A stretch of DNA of 64,000 nucleotides from positions 62,001 through 126,000 of the forward strand of contig NZ_JNWK01000005.1 in assembly GCF_000716445.1 (NCBI RefSeq), in the 5' to 3' direction. The notes beneath the pieces are model-generated. The model was not told where the DNA came from, made no database searches, and saw only the letters and a program-made list of their open reading frames with translations. Made by a program: the position numbers and the translations under genes. This DNA comes from Streptomyces wedmorensis (GTDB lineage Bacteria > Actinomycetota > Actinomycetes > Streptomycetales > Streptomycetaceae). This document shows, piece after piece, positions 48,329 to 56,644 of this stretch (the first letter of the stretch is position 1; the number at the start of each line of letters is the position of its first letter).

Positions 48329-49252
48329 ATGTCCACCGTCGCCGGAAACGGCTCCGTCACGCTCAGCGACCACACCGCCGCACCGGTGGGCGGTCCGGGG
48401 GCCGCGACGCGCCGGGCGGCGCTTGGCGGCATCTCCGAACCGATCCGTCCGACGGCCACCTCCACGGGCGACGCCCGGGCCCTCTCCGTCGCGCTCTTCG
48501 CACGGCTGCGGGCTCTGGAGGAAGGAACGCCGGAGTACGCGTACGTCCGCAACACCCTGGTGGAGCTCAACCTCAGCCTGGTGAAGTTCGCGGCCCGGCG
48601 GTTCCGGAACCGCGCGGAGCCGAAGGAGGACATCGTGCAGGTCGGCACGATCGGCCTGATCAAGGCGATCGACCGCTTCGATCCCGACCGCGCGGTGGAC
48701 TTCTCGGCGTTCGCCCTGCCGACGATCGTCGGCGAGATGAAGCGGTTCTTCAGGGACACGAGCTGGGCCGTCCGGGTGCCCCGCCGCCTCCAGGAGATGC
48801 GGATCGACCTCGCCAAGGCGGCCGACGCCCTGGAACAGGACCTGGGCCGCCGACCCAGCCAGGCGGAACTGGCCGAGCGACTGCACGTCACCGCGGAGGA
48901 GGTCGCCGAGGGCCAGCTCGCGGCGCACGGTTACGCCGCCCGCTCCCTGGACGCGCCGGCGGGTGACGAGGACTCCGTCTCCGGTACGAGCGGACGCCAC
49001 CTGGCCACCACCGAGCCCTCCTACGAGCTCGTCGAGTCACTGACGTCGCTGCGGCCCCTGCTCGCCCGGCTCGACGACCGCGACCGGCGCATCCTCGAAC
49101 TGCGCTTCGGCGAGGAGCTCACCCAGTCGGAGATAGGCCACCGGATCGGACTGTCCCAGATGCACGTCTCGCGACTCCTCACCCGCATCCTCGGCGAGCT
49201 CAGGCAGGGCCTCCTCCAGGACGGCGCCACGGCGGACGGGACGGACGGCTGA
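48329..49252 (+). CDS. SigB/SigF-family RNA polymerase sigma factor
   Basis: A 307-residue alternative sigma factor of group 3. After a 50-residue variable N-terminus it has region 2 (NLSLVKFAARRFRNRAEPKEDIVQVGTIGLIKAIDRFD, then FSAFALPTIVGEMKRFFRD), region 3 (VPRRLQEMRIDL, RRPSQAELAERL) and region 4 (LDDRDRRILELRFGEELTQSEIGHRIGLSQMHVSRLLTRIL). This type directs stress and development genes and is held by anti-sigma ATPases and released by STAS anti-anti-sigma factors. Such partners lie immediately downstream, the nearest overlapping its 3' end on the other strand. Confidence 0.93.
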   Translation: MSTVAGNGSVTLSDHTAAPVGGPGAATRRAALGGISEPIRPTATSTGDARALSVALFARLRALEEGTPEYAYVRNTLVELNLSLVKFAARRFRNRAEPKEDIVQVGTIGLIKAIDRFDPDRAVDFSAFALPTIVGEMKRFFRDTSWAVRVPRRLQEMRIDLAKAADALEQDLGRRPSQAELAERLHVTAEEVAEGQLAAHGYAARSLDAPAGDEDSVSGTSGRHLATTEPSYELVESLTSLRPLLARLDDRDRRILELRFGEELTQSEIGHRIGLSQMHVSRLLTRILGELRQGLLQDGATADGTDG

Positions 49253-49673
49253 CCTCCAGCCACACCACCTTGCCCACCGCCCCCGGCGCCTTGTCCTCGG
49301 TACCCCAGTCCCCGGCGAGCCGGTCGAGCACCATCAGACCGTGCCCGCCGGGCACACCGGGCGACCGGGGCGCCTGACGACGCGGATGCTCGGGGCTCGC
49401 GTCGGCCACCTCGACCCGCAGCAGCCCGTACCCGTGCCGCAGGACCAGCTCCTCGGGGCCTCCGGCGTGCAGGCAGGCGTTGGTGACGACCTCCGACACG
49501 AGGAGCAGCACGTCCTCCACCCGCTCCCCCGCCTCTTCGGTCTCCGGGGGGATCCACCCCCAGTCGGCCAGCGCCTCCGCGGTGAAGTCGCGGCAGCGGG
49601 CCACCACGCCCCGGGTACCGTTGAGGCCGAGCCTGCGGACCTGGCTCGGGGGGCCCTCAGAGCTCTCTGCCAT
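49200..49673 (-). CDS. Anti-sigma-type HATPase (pair A)
   Basis: A 157-residue histidine-kinase-like ATPase of the RsbW/SpoIIAB type: N-box LLVSEVVTNACLHAGGP, G1 box VADASPEHP and G2 box PGGHGLMVLDRLAGDWG. It lacks the histidine phosphoacceptor domain, as expected for a serine kinase or sigma-binding protein. Its start lies inside the end of the STAS gene (17-bp overlap) and its own 3' end overlaps the sigma gene by 53 bp in convergent orientation. Confidence 0.88.
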   Translation of the reverse strand: MAESSEGPPSQVRRLGLNGTRGVVARCRDFTAEALADWGWIPPETEEAGERVEDVLLLVSEVVTNACLHAGGPEELVLRHGYGLLRVEVADASPEHPRRQAPRSPGVPGGHGLMVLDRLAGDWGTEDKAPGAVGKVVWLEVSRPSRPPWRRPGGGPA

Positions 49674-50082
49674 GACTTCCGCCGCCTTCGTGGCCGCGCT
49701 CACGCTCCGACAGTGCCTCACCGACACTTCCGTACATCGGGAACACTCCCCGGGCGCCGGTGATCTCGAACATCCGGTCCACCGGCGCGCGCAGCCCGGC
49801 GAGCTCCACGGCCCCGCCGGCCTCCAGCATCCGCAGACGGGATCTGAGCAGCACGTTCAGCCCGGACGAGTCGCAGAACCCCAGGTCGGAGCAGTCGACG
49901 ACGATCCTTCCGGCCGGCGGACACTCCTCCATCGCGGCCCACAGCCGACCGACCGCGTCGCGGTCGAGTTCGCCCACGAGCACCAGGACGACGGTGTCCG
50001 CCCCCGCCACGGGACGGACGGCGACGCTGAAGCGGTCGGGCAGCGGCCCGGAGTCTTCCTCCACCAGCTCTTCGTCCCGCAT
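49657..50082 (-). CDS. STAS anti-anti-sigma factor (pair A)
   Basis: A 141-residue STAS-domain protein (RsbV/SpoIIAA type): VVLVLVGELDRDAVGRLW, then IVVDCSDLGFCDSSGLNVLL, where a Ser of DSSG is the usual phosphorylation site, and the helix GAVELAGLRAPVDRMFEITG. It would bind the overlapping ATPase and free the sigma factor when dephosphorylated. The ATG at 50082 follows GGGAGA. Confidence 0.9.
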   Translation of the reverse strand: MRDEELVEEDSGPLPDRFSVAVRPVAGADTVVLVLVGELDRDAVGRLWAAMEECPPAGRIVVDCSDLGFCDSSGLNVLLRSRLRMLEAGGAVELAGLRAPVDRMFEITGARGVFPMYGSVGEALSERERGHEGGGSHGREL

Positions 50083-50116
50083 GGACTCACCATCTCCCTC
50101 GTACCCTTCGCTCTTT

Positions 50117-50138
50117 TTACCCCTTTTCCGAGGAAAAC
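50117..50138 (-). promoter_or_regulatory. Possible SigB-type promoter
   Basis: On the minus strand GTTTT is followed 11 bases later by GGGTAA, close to the SigB-type pattern (GTTT, spacer, GGGTAC). It precedes the pair A STAS gene and could make the locus autoregulated. The match is imperfect. Confidence 0.3.
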
Positions 50139-50243
50139 GACCCCGGCACAGAACGCGATCGGACGGAGCGGGCATCGTGGGGCATACCCGATGGCGGCAG
50201 GGGCAGGGGCCCCTCGACAGGCCAGTACCGACAGGGACGAGCC

Positions 50244-50666
50244 ATGGCCACACCTCCCCGCGATCCCCCACCTTCCGGCCCCTACCCGGCGCCGGCGAGG
50301 CTTGCCGTGGAGAGCCGCCCCGGAGGACGTTCCGACACCGCCGTCCTGCTCCTGAAGGGGGAACTCGACCACGACACGGCCGCGCCCCTGCGGAGCGCCC
50401 TGAGGAGGAACGCCGAGGCGACCCGTCTCGTCGTGGACTGCGCCGGGCTGCGGTTCTGCGACTCCACCGGGCTGAACCTGCTGTTGAGGGCCCGGCTCCG
50501 ACACCTCGCCAGGGGCGGGTCGGTGGACCTGTCCGGCCTGCGCTCTCCGGTGGCCCGCGTCTTCGAGGTCACCGGCGCGCTGCTGATCTTCCGGGTGTAC
50601 GAGGACGTCGAGGCCGCGCTCGACGACGGCATGACGACATCCGGGCCAGGCAGGCGCATCCCATGA
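50244..50666 (+). CDS. STAS anti-anti-sigma factor (pair B)
   Basis: A 140-residue STAS protein closely similar to the pair A copy: VLLLKGELDHDTAAPL, LVVDCAGLRFCDSTGLNLLL and GSVDLSGLRSPVARVFEVTG. The phosphoacceptor region reads DSTG instead of DSSG. It is divergent from pair A across a 161-bp gap. Its stop overlaps the next gene (ATGA). Confidence 0.9.
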   Translation: MATPPRDPPPSGPYPAPARLAVESRPGGRSDTAVLLLKGELDHDTAAPLRSALRRNAEATRLVVDCAGLRFCDSTGLNLLLRARLRHLARGGSVDLSGLRSPVARVFEVTGALLIFRVYEDVEAALDDGMTTSGPGRRIP

Positions 50667-51124
50667 CCGGCCGGCCCGTACCGCCCGCTCCCAGCCGTAC
50701 CCGCCGCTACGCGCTGGGGGAGACCGCCGGGGCGGTGCGGGAGTGCCGTGACCTCACCCGGCAGGCCCTGCGCGAATGGTTCGGGCCGGCGGGCACACCC
50801 GGGCACGTCGCCGTCGACGACGCCCTGCTCCTGGTCTCCGAACTCGTCACGAACGCGTACACCCACGGCGGCGTCCCGTACGAACTGTGCCTCGACCGGA
50901 CCGATGGCCGCTTGTGGGTCCAGGTCAGCGACACGAGCCCGGAGCGGCCGCGGCCGCACGGGCGTCATCGCGCCGGACGCCCCTCGGGGCACGGGCTCTA
51001 CCTCCTGGAGCGGCTCTCGGCCGCCTGGGGCTGGCTCCCTCGGGGCGAGGGCAAGGCGGTCTGGTTCGAGGTGGTCGTGATCCCCGGGCTCGGAGATGAC
51101 GACCGACCCACCGTGGAGGGGTGA
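50663..51124 (+). CDS. Anti-sigma-type HATPase (pair B)
   Basis: A 153-residue RsbW-like ATPase: N-box LLVSELVTNAYTHGGVP, G1 VSDTSPERP and G2 PSGHGLYLLERLSAAWGW. Similar throughout to pair A. The ATGA overlap with the STAS gene argues for coupled expression and partnership. It probably controls the same or a related sigma factor. Confidence 0.88.
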   Translation: MTGRPVPPAPSRTRRYALGETAGAVRECRDLTRQALREWFGPAGTPGHVAVDDALLLVSELVTNAYTHGGVPYELCLDRTDGRLWVQVSDTSPERPRPHGRHRAGRPSGHGLYLLERLSAAWGWLPRGEGKAVWFEVVVIPGLGDDDRPTVEG

Positions 51125-51135
51125 CCCGGGGCCGC

Positions 51136-51171
51136 CGGGGGATCCACTGCCAGCGGGGGATCCACTGCCAG
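51136..51171. repeat. 18-bp exact tandem duplication
   Basis: Two identical copies of CGGGGGATCCACTGCCAG, 12 bp after the stop of the pair B ATPase. The rest of the gap up to 51370 shows nothing I recognise apart from a ribosome site. Confidence 0.85.
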
Positions 51172-51370
51172 GCCCACGGCCTCGGCAGTTCCCGCGCCCG
51201 CGCCCGCGTGACCGATCCACGAGGGCGCCGCGAGGCGCCCCCGGAAGCCCGCAGAAACGGTCAGGACGGCCTCCGTCTACGCGTGAGAGCCACCCCCATT
51301 CGAATGTTCCGGGGCGAAAGGGGCACGCGCCTCTCACAGGCCGATGTGTCCCGCCCCGAAAGGAGAGGCC

Positions 51371-51694
51371 ATGCCCCGCGGATCGAACGCCAAGCGCGAA
51401 CGGCAGTACGAGCACATCAAGGAGAGCGCACTGGACCGCGGCGAGAGCGAGAAGCGCGCCGAGGAGATCGCGGCACGCACGGTCAACAAGGAACGGGCCC
51501 GGGCCGGCGAGTCGAAGACCGCCGGCAAGAGTTCGACCGAGGACATGTCCTCCTCGCGCCGCGGCGGCCTGCGCTCGCACAGCGGCTCGGAAGGTCCGAC
51601 GTACGACCAGCTCTACGCCGAGGCCCAGCGGCGCAACCTGCACGGGCGCTCCTCGATGAACAAGGCGGAGCTGAAGCGGTCCCTGGGTCACTGA
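51371..51694 (+). CDS. Small basic stress-type protein (plasmid-stabilization-like)
   Basis: A 107-residue charged protein: MPRGSNAKRERQYEHIKES, SEKRAEEIAARTVNKERARAG, and a C-terminal YDQLYAEAQRRNLHGRSSMN-KAELKRSL motif resembling a Rho-terminator/SAP-like helical DNA-binding element. Homologues are often annotated as plasmid stabilization proteins and appear among general-stress genes. GAAAGGAGAGG precedes the ATG. The gap 51695-51917 beyond it holds no gene that I can support. Confidence 0.78.
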   Translation: MPRGSNAKRERQYEHIKESALDRGESEKRAEEIAARTVNKERARAGESKTAGKSSTEDMSSSRRGGLRSHSGSEGPTYDQLYAEAQRRNLHGRSSMNKAELKRSLGH

Positions 51695-51917
51695 ACGGGC
51701 GGCCACGGCCCCGGACGGCCGGGGCGCGCCGGCCCGTCGTCGTCCGCTCGGGCACCGTCGTGGGCGCACCGACCGACGGATCGGCCTGATCGCTCCCGGG
51801 AGGCGGTCGCGGCCCGCCTCCCACCGCGGCGGCGGTCACGCCCGCGCCTCGCGATGAACCCGATCGGAGGGTCGCTTCACCGCGCCGCGGGCCGCCGGCG
51901 GGGATACGGTCGGCGGC

Positions 51918-53120
51918 ATGGTCGGTGATCGTCAGGGGTGGCTCCGGTGTCTGCTCGCCGGGGCCGTGTTCGTGGTGGGAATGACCGGCACGACGCTGCC
52001 GACACCTCTGTACCCCCTGTACCAGGAGAAGTTCGGGTTCTCCGAGCTGACGGTGACCGTCGTGTACGCCGTCTACGCGTTCGGGGTCATCGGCGTCCTG
52101 CTCCTCGCGGGCAACGCCTCCGACACGATCGGCAGACGGCCGACCCTGCTGTGGGGCCTCGGGTTCGCGGCGGCCAGCGCCCTCTGCTTCCTCTACGCGG
52201 AAGGCCTCGGCTGGCTCTACGCGGGCCGGCTCCTGTCGGGTCTCTCGGCCGGCCTGTTCACCGGCGCCGCCACCGCCTACGTCATGGACCTGGCCCCGCC
52301 GGGCGGCGCGTCCCGGGCGACGTTCGTGGCGACGGCCGCCAACATGGGCGGTCTGGGCTGCGGACCCCTGCTCGCCGGGGTGCTCGCGGAGTACGCCCCC
52401 GAGCCCCTGCTCCTGCCGTTCGCGGTGCACCTCGTCCTGGTGGCCGTGTCGGTCGTCGTCCTGCTGAGGCTGCCCGAGACCGTGCGGGAGCGGCGGCCCC
52501 TGACCGCCGTACGGCCGCAGCGGCCGGCCCTGCCCGCACAGGTCCGTCCGGTCTTCGTGCCGGCGGCGATCGCCGCCTTCGCGGGGTTCGCCCTGTTCGG
52601 GGTCTTCACCTCGGTCAGCCCCGCGTTCCTCGACCGCTACCTCCACGTCGACAACCACGCCGTGAGCGGTCTGGTCGTCGCGCTGGCCTTCTTCGCCTCC
52701 ACCGCCGGGCAGCTCGCCGTCGGCCGCGTCGGCGTGGCCCGGTCGCTGCCCCTGGGCTGCGCCGTGCTCTTCGCCGGTCTGGTGTTCCTCGCGGGCGCGC
52801 TCGCCACCGACCTCCTGGCGCTCGTCGTCCTGGCCGCCGTCGTCGGCGGAGCCGGCCAGGGCCTCTCCTTCCGCGCCGCGCTCTCGGCCGTCGCCGGAGC
52901 CGCGCCTCCGGAGCAGCGCGCGGCCGTCATCTCGACCCTGTTCCTGGTCGCGTACACCGGCATCTCCATCCCGGTGATCGGCGTCGGCCTCCTTGCCGAC
53001 CCCCTCGGTCTCGAACGGGCCGGTCTGGTCTTCACCGGCACGATGCTCCTGCTCGTCGCCTCGGCCGCCGTGTACCTCCTCCGCCGCCCGGTGCCGACCG
53101 GAGCCGCGAAGCAGGGCTGA
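51918..53120 (+). CDS. MFS transporter
   Basis: A 400-residue major facilitator protein with twelve hydrophobic segments. The A-motif-like loop is GNASDTIGRRPTLLWG after helix 2, and a proline-rich start TTLPTPLYPLYQEKFGFSELTVTVVYAVYAFG resembles the Bcr/CflA or EmrD-like efflux branch. The substrate is unknown. It precedes the P450 gene by about 180 bp on the same strand. Confidence 0.85.
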   Translation: MVGDRQGWLRCLLAGAVFVVGMTGTTLPTPLYPLYQEKFGFSELTVTVVYAVYAFGVIGVLLLAGNASDTIGRRPTLLWGLGFAAASALCFLYAEGLGWLYAGRLLSGLSAGLFTGAATAYVMDLAPPGGASRATFVATAANMGGLGCGPLLAGVLAEYAPEPLLLPFAVHLVLVAVSVVVLLRLPETVRERRPLTAVRPQRPALPAQVRPVFVPAAIAAFAGFALFGVFTSVSPAFLDRYLHVDNHAVSGLVVALAFFASTAGQLAVGRVGVARSLPLGCAVLFAGLVFLAGALATDLLALVVLAAVVGGAGQGLSFRAALSAVAGAAPPEQRAAVISTLFLVAYTGISIPVIGVGLLADPLGLERAGLVFTGTMLLLVASAAVYLLRRPVPTGAAKQG

Positions 53121-53299
53121 AGGACCACGATCGGCCGCGCCCGCGCCGGGCCCCGGCGGGGCCGTCGACCGTCAACCCGGCCGCCATCCGGGTGACGGCC
53201 GCTGACCTGCCCGTTCCCTGGGCGGACGCATATGCCGCCTGGAGGTTGCGCTAGATACGACGCGTGAACGAACCCCGTCAAAAGGAGCCGCAGCGCGTC

Positions 53300-54679
53300 A
53301 TGAAGGACTTCCGCTCGATCCCCACCGCTCCCCGCGGGCTGCCCCTGATCGGGCACGTCGTGCCGCTGCTGCGGGACCCGCTGGCGTTCCTGACGTCGCT
53401 GCCCGCCCACGGCGACCTGGTCCGCATCCGGCTCGGTCCCCTCGAGATGATCGTGATCTGCGATCCGGAACTGACCCGGCGGGCCTTGCTGGACGACCGC
53501 GTGTTCGACAAGGGCGGCCCGCTGTACGACCGGCTGCGCGAGGTCATCGGCGACGGCGTGGTGTCCTGCCCGCACCAGGCGCACCGCCGGCTGCGGCGGC
53601 TGTCGCAGCCCGCCTTCCACCAGGCCCGGCTTCCGGACTACGCACGGGCCATGACCGCCTGCGTCCAGGAGACGACCGACTCCTGGAGGCCCGGTCAGCT
53701 CCTCGACGTGCCCGCCGAGATGATGGCGACGAGCTCCCGCATCATCACCGCCACCCTGTTCTCCGACGACCTGCCCACGACCGCGCACGGGCAGCTCGTC
53801 GACGACGTCACCACCGTGGTCAAGAGCCTCTACCAGCGCATGTTCCTGATCCCGCCGCTGGACCGCCTGCCCACCCCCGGCAACCGCGCGCACCTCGCCG
53901 CCCGCGCCCGCCTCCACGACACCGTCCAGGGCCTCATCGCCCGGCGCCGCGCCGACGGCGCCGACCACGGCGACCTGCTCTCGGCGCTGGTCGCGGCGCA
54001 GGACCCCGAGGACGACCGCCCCGGCATGACCGGCGCCGAGATCAGCGACACCGTCGTCTCCTTCGTCCTGGCCGGCATCGAGAGCACGGCGGCCACGCTG
54101 TCCTCGGCGCTGGACCTGGTGGCCCGCCACCCCGAGGTCGAGCAGCGCCTGCACGCCGAGGTCGACTCCGTCCTGGACGGCGGACCGGCCGGCTACGCGG
54201 ACCTGCCGCGCCTGCCGCTGACCGAGCGCGTCGTCAACGAGACGCTGCGGCTGCGCCCGCCGGGCTGGTTCTTCACCCGCGTGGTCACCGCCGACACCCA
54301 CCTCGGCGAGTACGTGCTGCCGGCCGGCACGAGCGTCGCCTACAGCCCCTACCTCATCCACCACCGGCCCGACCTGCACCACGAACCCGAGTCGTTCGCC
54401 CCCGACCGCTGGGCCCCCTCGCACCCCCAGCCGCCCCGCCACGCGTTCCTCCCCTTCGCCTCGGGCGCCCGCAAGTGCATCGGCGACTCCTTCAGCATGG
54501 TCGAGTCCACCCTCGCCCTCGCGACCATCGCCTCCCGCTGGCGCCTGGAGCACGTGCCGGGCCACCGGGGCCGCCTCGCCGCCGCCGTGACGCTCGAACT
54601 CCGCGACCTCCACATGCGGGCACGGCCACGCACCACGGCATCCGCGTCCCCCGAGCCCGCGGCGGAACCGCTGTCCTGA
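53300..54679 (+). CDS. Cytochrome P450 (terpene-oxidase-like)
   Basis: A 459-residue P450 with a proline-rich N-terminal IPTAPRGLPLIGHVVPLLRDP, I-helix FVLAGIESTAATLSSAL (with the AG-x-E-T/S pattern for oxygen activation), K-helix NETLRLRPPGW (ExxR), and heme loop FASGARKCIGDSF with the Cys ligand. The overall pattern resembles class-I-supported Streptomyces P450s such as pentalenene and epi-isozizaene oxidases, but no terpene cyclase or ferredoxin gene is adjacent. An upstream GTG at 53264 gives 12 more residues but lacks a ribosome site; AAAAGGAG lies ahead of the ATG at 53300. Confidence 0.85.
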   Translation: MKDFRSIPTAPRGLPLIGHVVPLLRDPLAFLTSLPAHGDLVRIRLGPLEMIVICDPELTRRALLDDRVFDKGGPLYDRLREVIGDGVVSCPHQAHRRLRRLSQPAFHQARLPDYARAMTACVQETTDSWRPGQLLDVPAEMMATSSRIITATLFSDDLPTTAHGQLVDDVTTVVKSLYQRMFLIPPLDRLPTPGNRAHLAARARLHDTVQGLIARRRADGADHGDLLSALVAAQDPEDDRPGMTGAEISDTVVSFVLAGIESTAATLSSALDLVARHPEVEQRLHAEVDSVLDGGPAGYADLPRLPLTERVVNETLRLRPPGWFFTRVVTADTHLGEYVLPAGTSVAYSPYLIHHRPDLHHEPESFAPDRWAPSHPQPPRHAFLPFASGARKCIGDSFSMVESTLALATIASRWRLEHVPGHRGRLAAAVTLELRDLHMRARPRTTASASPEPAAEPLS

Positions 54680-54716
54680 CCAGCGTGCTCCGGCGCCTCC
54701 CGTACCGCGGCGCGAC

Positions 54717-55910
54717 TCAGGCGACCGGCACCGCCGGCGCTCTGAGGAGCGGTTCCACCAGACGGAGCTGTGCCGCCGCCAGGACGAGACAGAGTCCCGC
54801 GGTACCGGCCCAGAGCGCGCCGACGCCGACGTGCTGGAGCAGCTGGGTGCAGGTGACCGGGGCGGCGACCGTCGCGACGCCCCAGCTGATGCCGTACGCG
54901 GCGAGGTAGCGGTCGGCGCCGCCCGGCGGCGCGAGGTCCGCCACCACGGTGAGGACCCGCCCGAGGACGAGGACGTCGCCGAGGCTCCACAGGACCGTGG
55001 CCGCCAGGAACGCGGTCATCGTGGACGCCGCCGCGTACCCGGCCAGACCGGCCGCGAGGAGGACGTGACCGAGCGCGATGGCCGCGGAGTCGGACAGCTC
55101 GGTGAGGCGGCGCAGCCGCAGGGCCGGCTGGGCGGCGACCACCGTCACCGCCGAGGCGGTGAACAGCAGCCCCGCGTCGGCGGGTTCGAGGCCGTGCCGC
55201 GCGAGGGTCAGCGGCAGCCCCATCGTGATCTGGGTGGTCACCAGCGCGAACAGCGTCCCCGAGAGGAACATCGCGCGCAGCGCCCGGTCACGCCAGGGGT
55301 GTACGGGCTGGGCCTGTTCGGCGCGGCCCGCGTCGTCGGAGGGCGTGCCTTTGCCGGAGGGGCCGGCGTGGTCGGCGGGCAGTGCGACGCGCAGGACCAG
55401 GGCGCACAGGAGACAGGTGACCGCGTCGACGACGAACAGCCAGCGCAGGTCCCAGCGGCCCAGGGCGGCGGCGACGAGTCCCGCGCCGGTGCCGCCCGCC
55501 GCGAGGGCGGCGTTGAACAGGCCGTAGGCGCGGACCCGTTCGGAGGGGCCGACCGCGTCGGCGATGAGCGCCTGGCTCGGGGGCTCGTACAGCTCGAAGA
55601 CGAGGCCGAGGAGCACGGCGAAGACCGCCACCGCGACCAGTGATCCGGCCGTCGCGATGCCCAGCTGGGCGCCCGCGCATCCGGTGAGGCCGAGCACGAT
55701 CGTGCGACGGCGGCCGAGGCGGCTCGCCAGTCGGCCCCCGGCGAGCCGTGACGGGATCGTCGCGAGCCCGAAGGCGGCGGAGAGGAGACCGGCCGTCGTG
55801 ACGCCCGCCCCGAAGTCCGTGCTGATCAGCACGGTCAGGAAGGGCAGCGAGAAGGCACCGAGGCGGTTGACCCCGCGCGCCACCACCAGGAGCCATACGG
55901 TCCGCGGCAT
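54717..55910 (-). CDS. MFS efflux transporter
   Basis: A 397-residue major facilitator protein with twelve membrane segments and the A motif GGRLASRLGRRRTIVLG between helices 2 and 3; LFELYEPPSQALIADAVGP follows in helix 4. This looks like drug-type efflux. It is divergent from a CGNR regulator across an 81-bp region with repeated operator-like sequences, and converges on the P450. Confidence 0.87.
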   Translation of the reverse strand: MPRTVWLLVVARGVNRLGAFSLPFLTVLISTDFGAGVTTAGLLSAAFGLATIPSRLAGGRLASRLGRRRTIVLGLTGCAGAQLGIATAGSLVAVAVFAVLLGLVFELYEPPSQALIADAVGPSERVRAYGLFNAALAAGGTGAGLVAAALGRWDLRWLFVVDAVTCLLCALVLRVALPADHAGPSGKGTPSDDAGRAEQAQPVHPWRDRALRAMFLSGTLFALVTTQITMGLPLTLARHGLEPADAGLLFTASAVTVVAAQPALRLRRLTELSDSAAIALGHVLLAAGLAGYAAASTMTAFLAATVLWSLGDVLVLGRVLTVVADLAPPGGADRYLAAYGISWGVATVAAPVTCTQLLQHVGVGALWAGTAGLCLVLAAAQLRLVEPLLRAPAVPVA

Positions 55911-55925
55911 GCCACCACCCCTGCG

Positions 55926-56007
55926 CGTGACTGTCGAATCGACTATTGTCAGTCACGAACGCTAACCATCGAGGGAGTGACTGGTCAAGTGATGTTCGAC
56001 AGTCACG
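55926..56007. promoter_or_regulatory. Operator-like repeats in divergent MFS/CGNR promoter
   Basis: A 13-bp sequence CGTGACTGTCGAA (55926-55938) recurs as its perfect inverse TTCGACAGTCACG (55995-56007). Two further partial copies, GTCAGTCAC (55948-55956) and GTGACTGG (55977-55984), lie between. The rightmost copy overlaps the first codons of the CGNR gene, fitting autorepression. Confidence 0.65.
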
Positions 56008-56588
56008 TGGCGGTACTGCTGGAACACGCCGTATCGCTCGTGAACACGCTGACCGACGGGGAGTCCCGCGGCCGCCCCTACGCCGTACCCCGCGGCGCCG
56101 ACCTCCCCGAAGCGGTCGGAGCGGCCGTCTCCGACACCGCGGGCTCACTGCGGCGTACCTTCGACTCCGCCGAGGCGGAGCACCTGGCCGCCACCGCCCG
56201 TGCCATGCGCCGGGTCTTCCAGGCCATGCACGACGGCGACCCCGACCTCGCCGCCACCACCGTCAACCGCCTCCTGCGCGACAGCGGCGCCCGCCCGCGC
56301 CTGGACCGCGCGCCCGCCGGGAACGAGGACGGCGGCACCCCCTGGCAGCTGCACTTCCACGGCGCCGACGACTCCTTCGCCGCGGGCCACAGCGCCGGCT
56401 GCGCCACCGCCCTGGCGCTCGCCGTCGGCGGCAGCCTCGCCGGCCGCCTCGGCGTCTGCCGCGCCGACCGCTGCGACCGCGTCTACGTCGACACGTCCCG
56501 CAACACCGCCCGCCAGTTCTGCTCCACCGCCTGCCAGAACCGCACCAAGGCCGCCGCGTTCCGCGCCCGCAAGGGAGGCGGCGGCTGA
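55992..56588 (+). CDS. CGNR zinc-finger transcriptional regulator
   Basis: A 198-residue protein. The N-terminal part is the helical stress-induced/ABATE-like ligand-binding domain (SHVAVLLEHAVSLVNTLTDG). The C-terminal CGNR finger has CRADRCDRVYVDTSRN then RQFCSTACQNRTKAAAFRAR, with four cysteines. Such proteins are DNA-binding repressors. Start choice is uncertain between ATG 55992, GTG 55989 and GTG 55977; the spacing to GGGAG and family alignment favour 55992. The divergent MFS gene is the likely target. Confidence 0.88.
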   Translation: MFDSHVAVLLEHAVSLVNTLTDGESRGRPYAVPRGADLPEAVGAAVSDTAGSLRRTFDSAEAEHLAATARAMRRVFQAMHDGDPDLAATTVNRLLRDSGARPRLDRAPAGNEDGGTPWQLHFHGADDSFAAGHSAGCATALALAVGGSLAGRLGVCRADRCDRVYVDTSRNTARQFCSTACQNRTKAAAFRARKGGGG

Positions 56589-56644
56589 GACCGGCGGCCC
56601 CGTCCCGGAGCGGGTCGGGCCCACGCCCCGCGCGGCCTGGCCGG

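Noticed and set aside
48931..48933. TTA in the sigma factor gene
   Set aside because: The triplet is out of frame (GGT TAC), so it is not a Leu codon.
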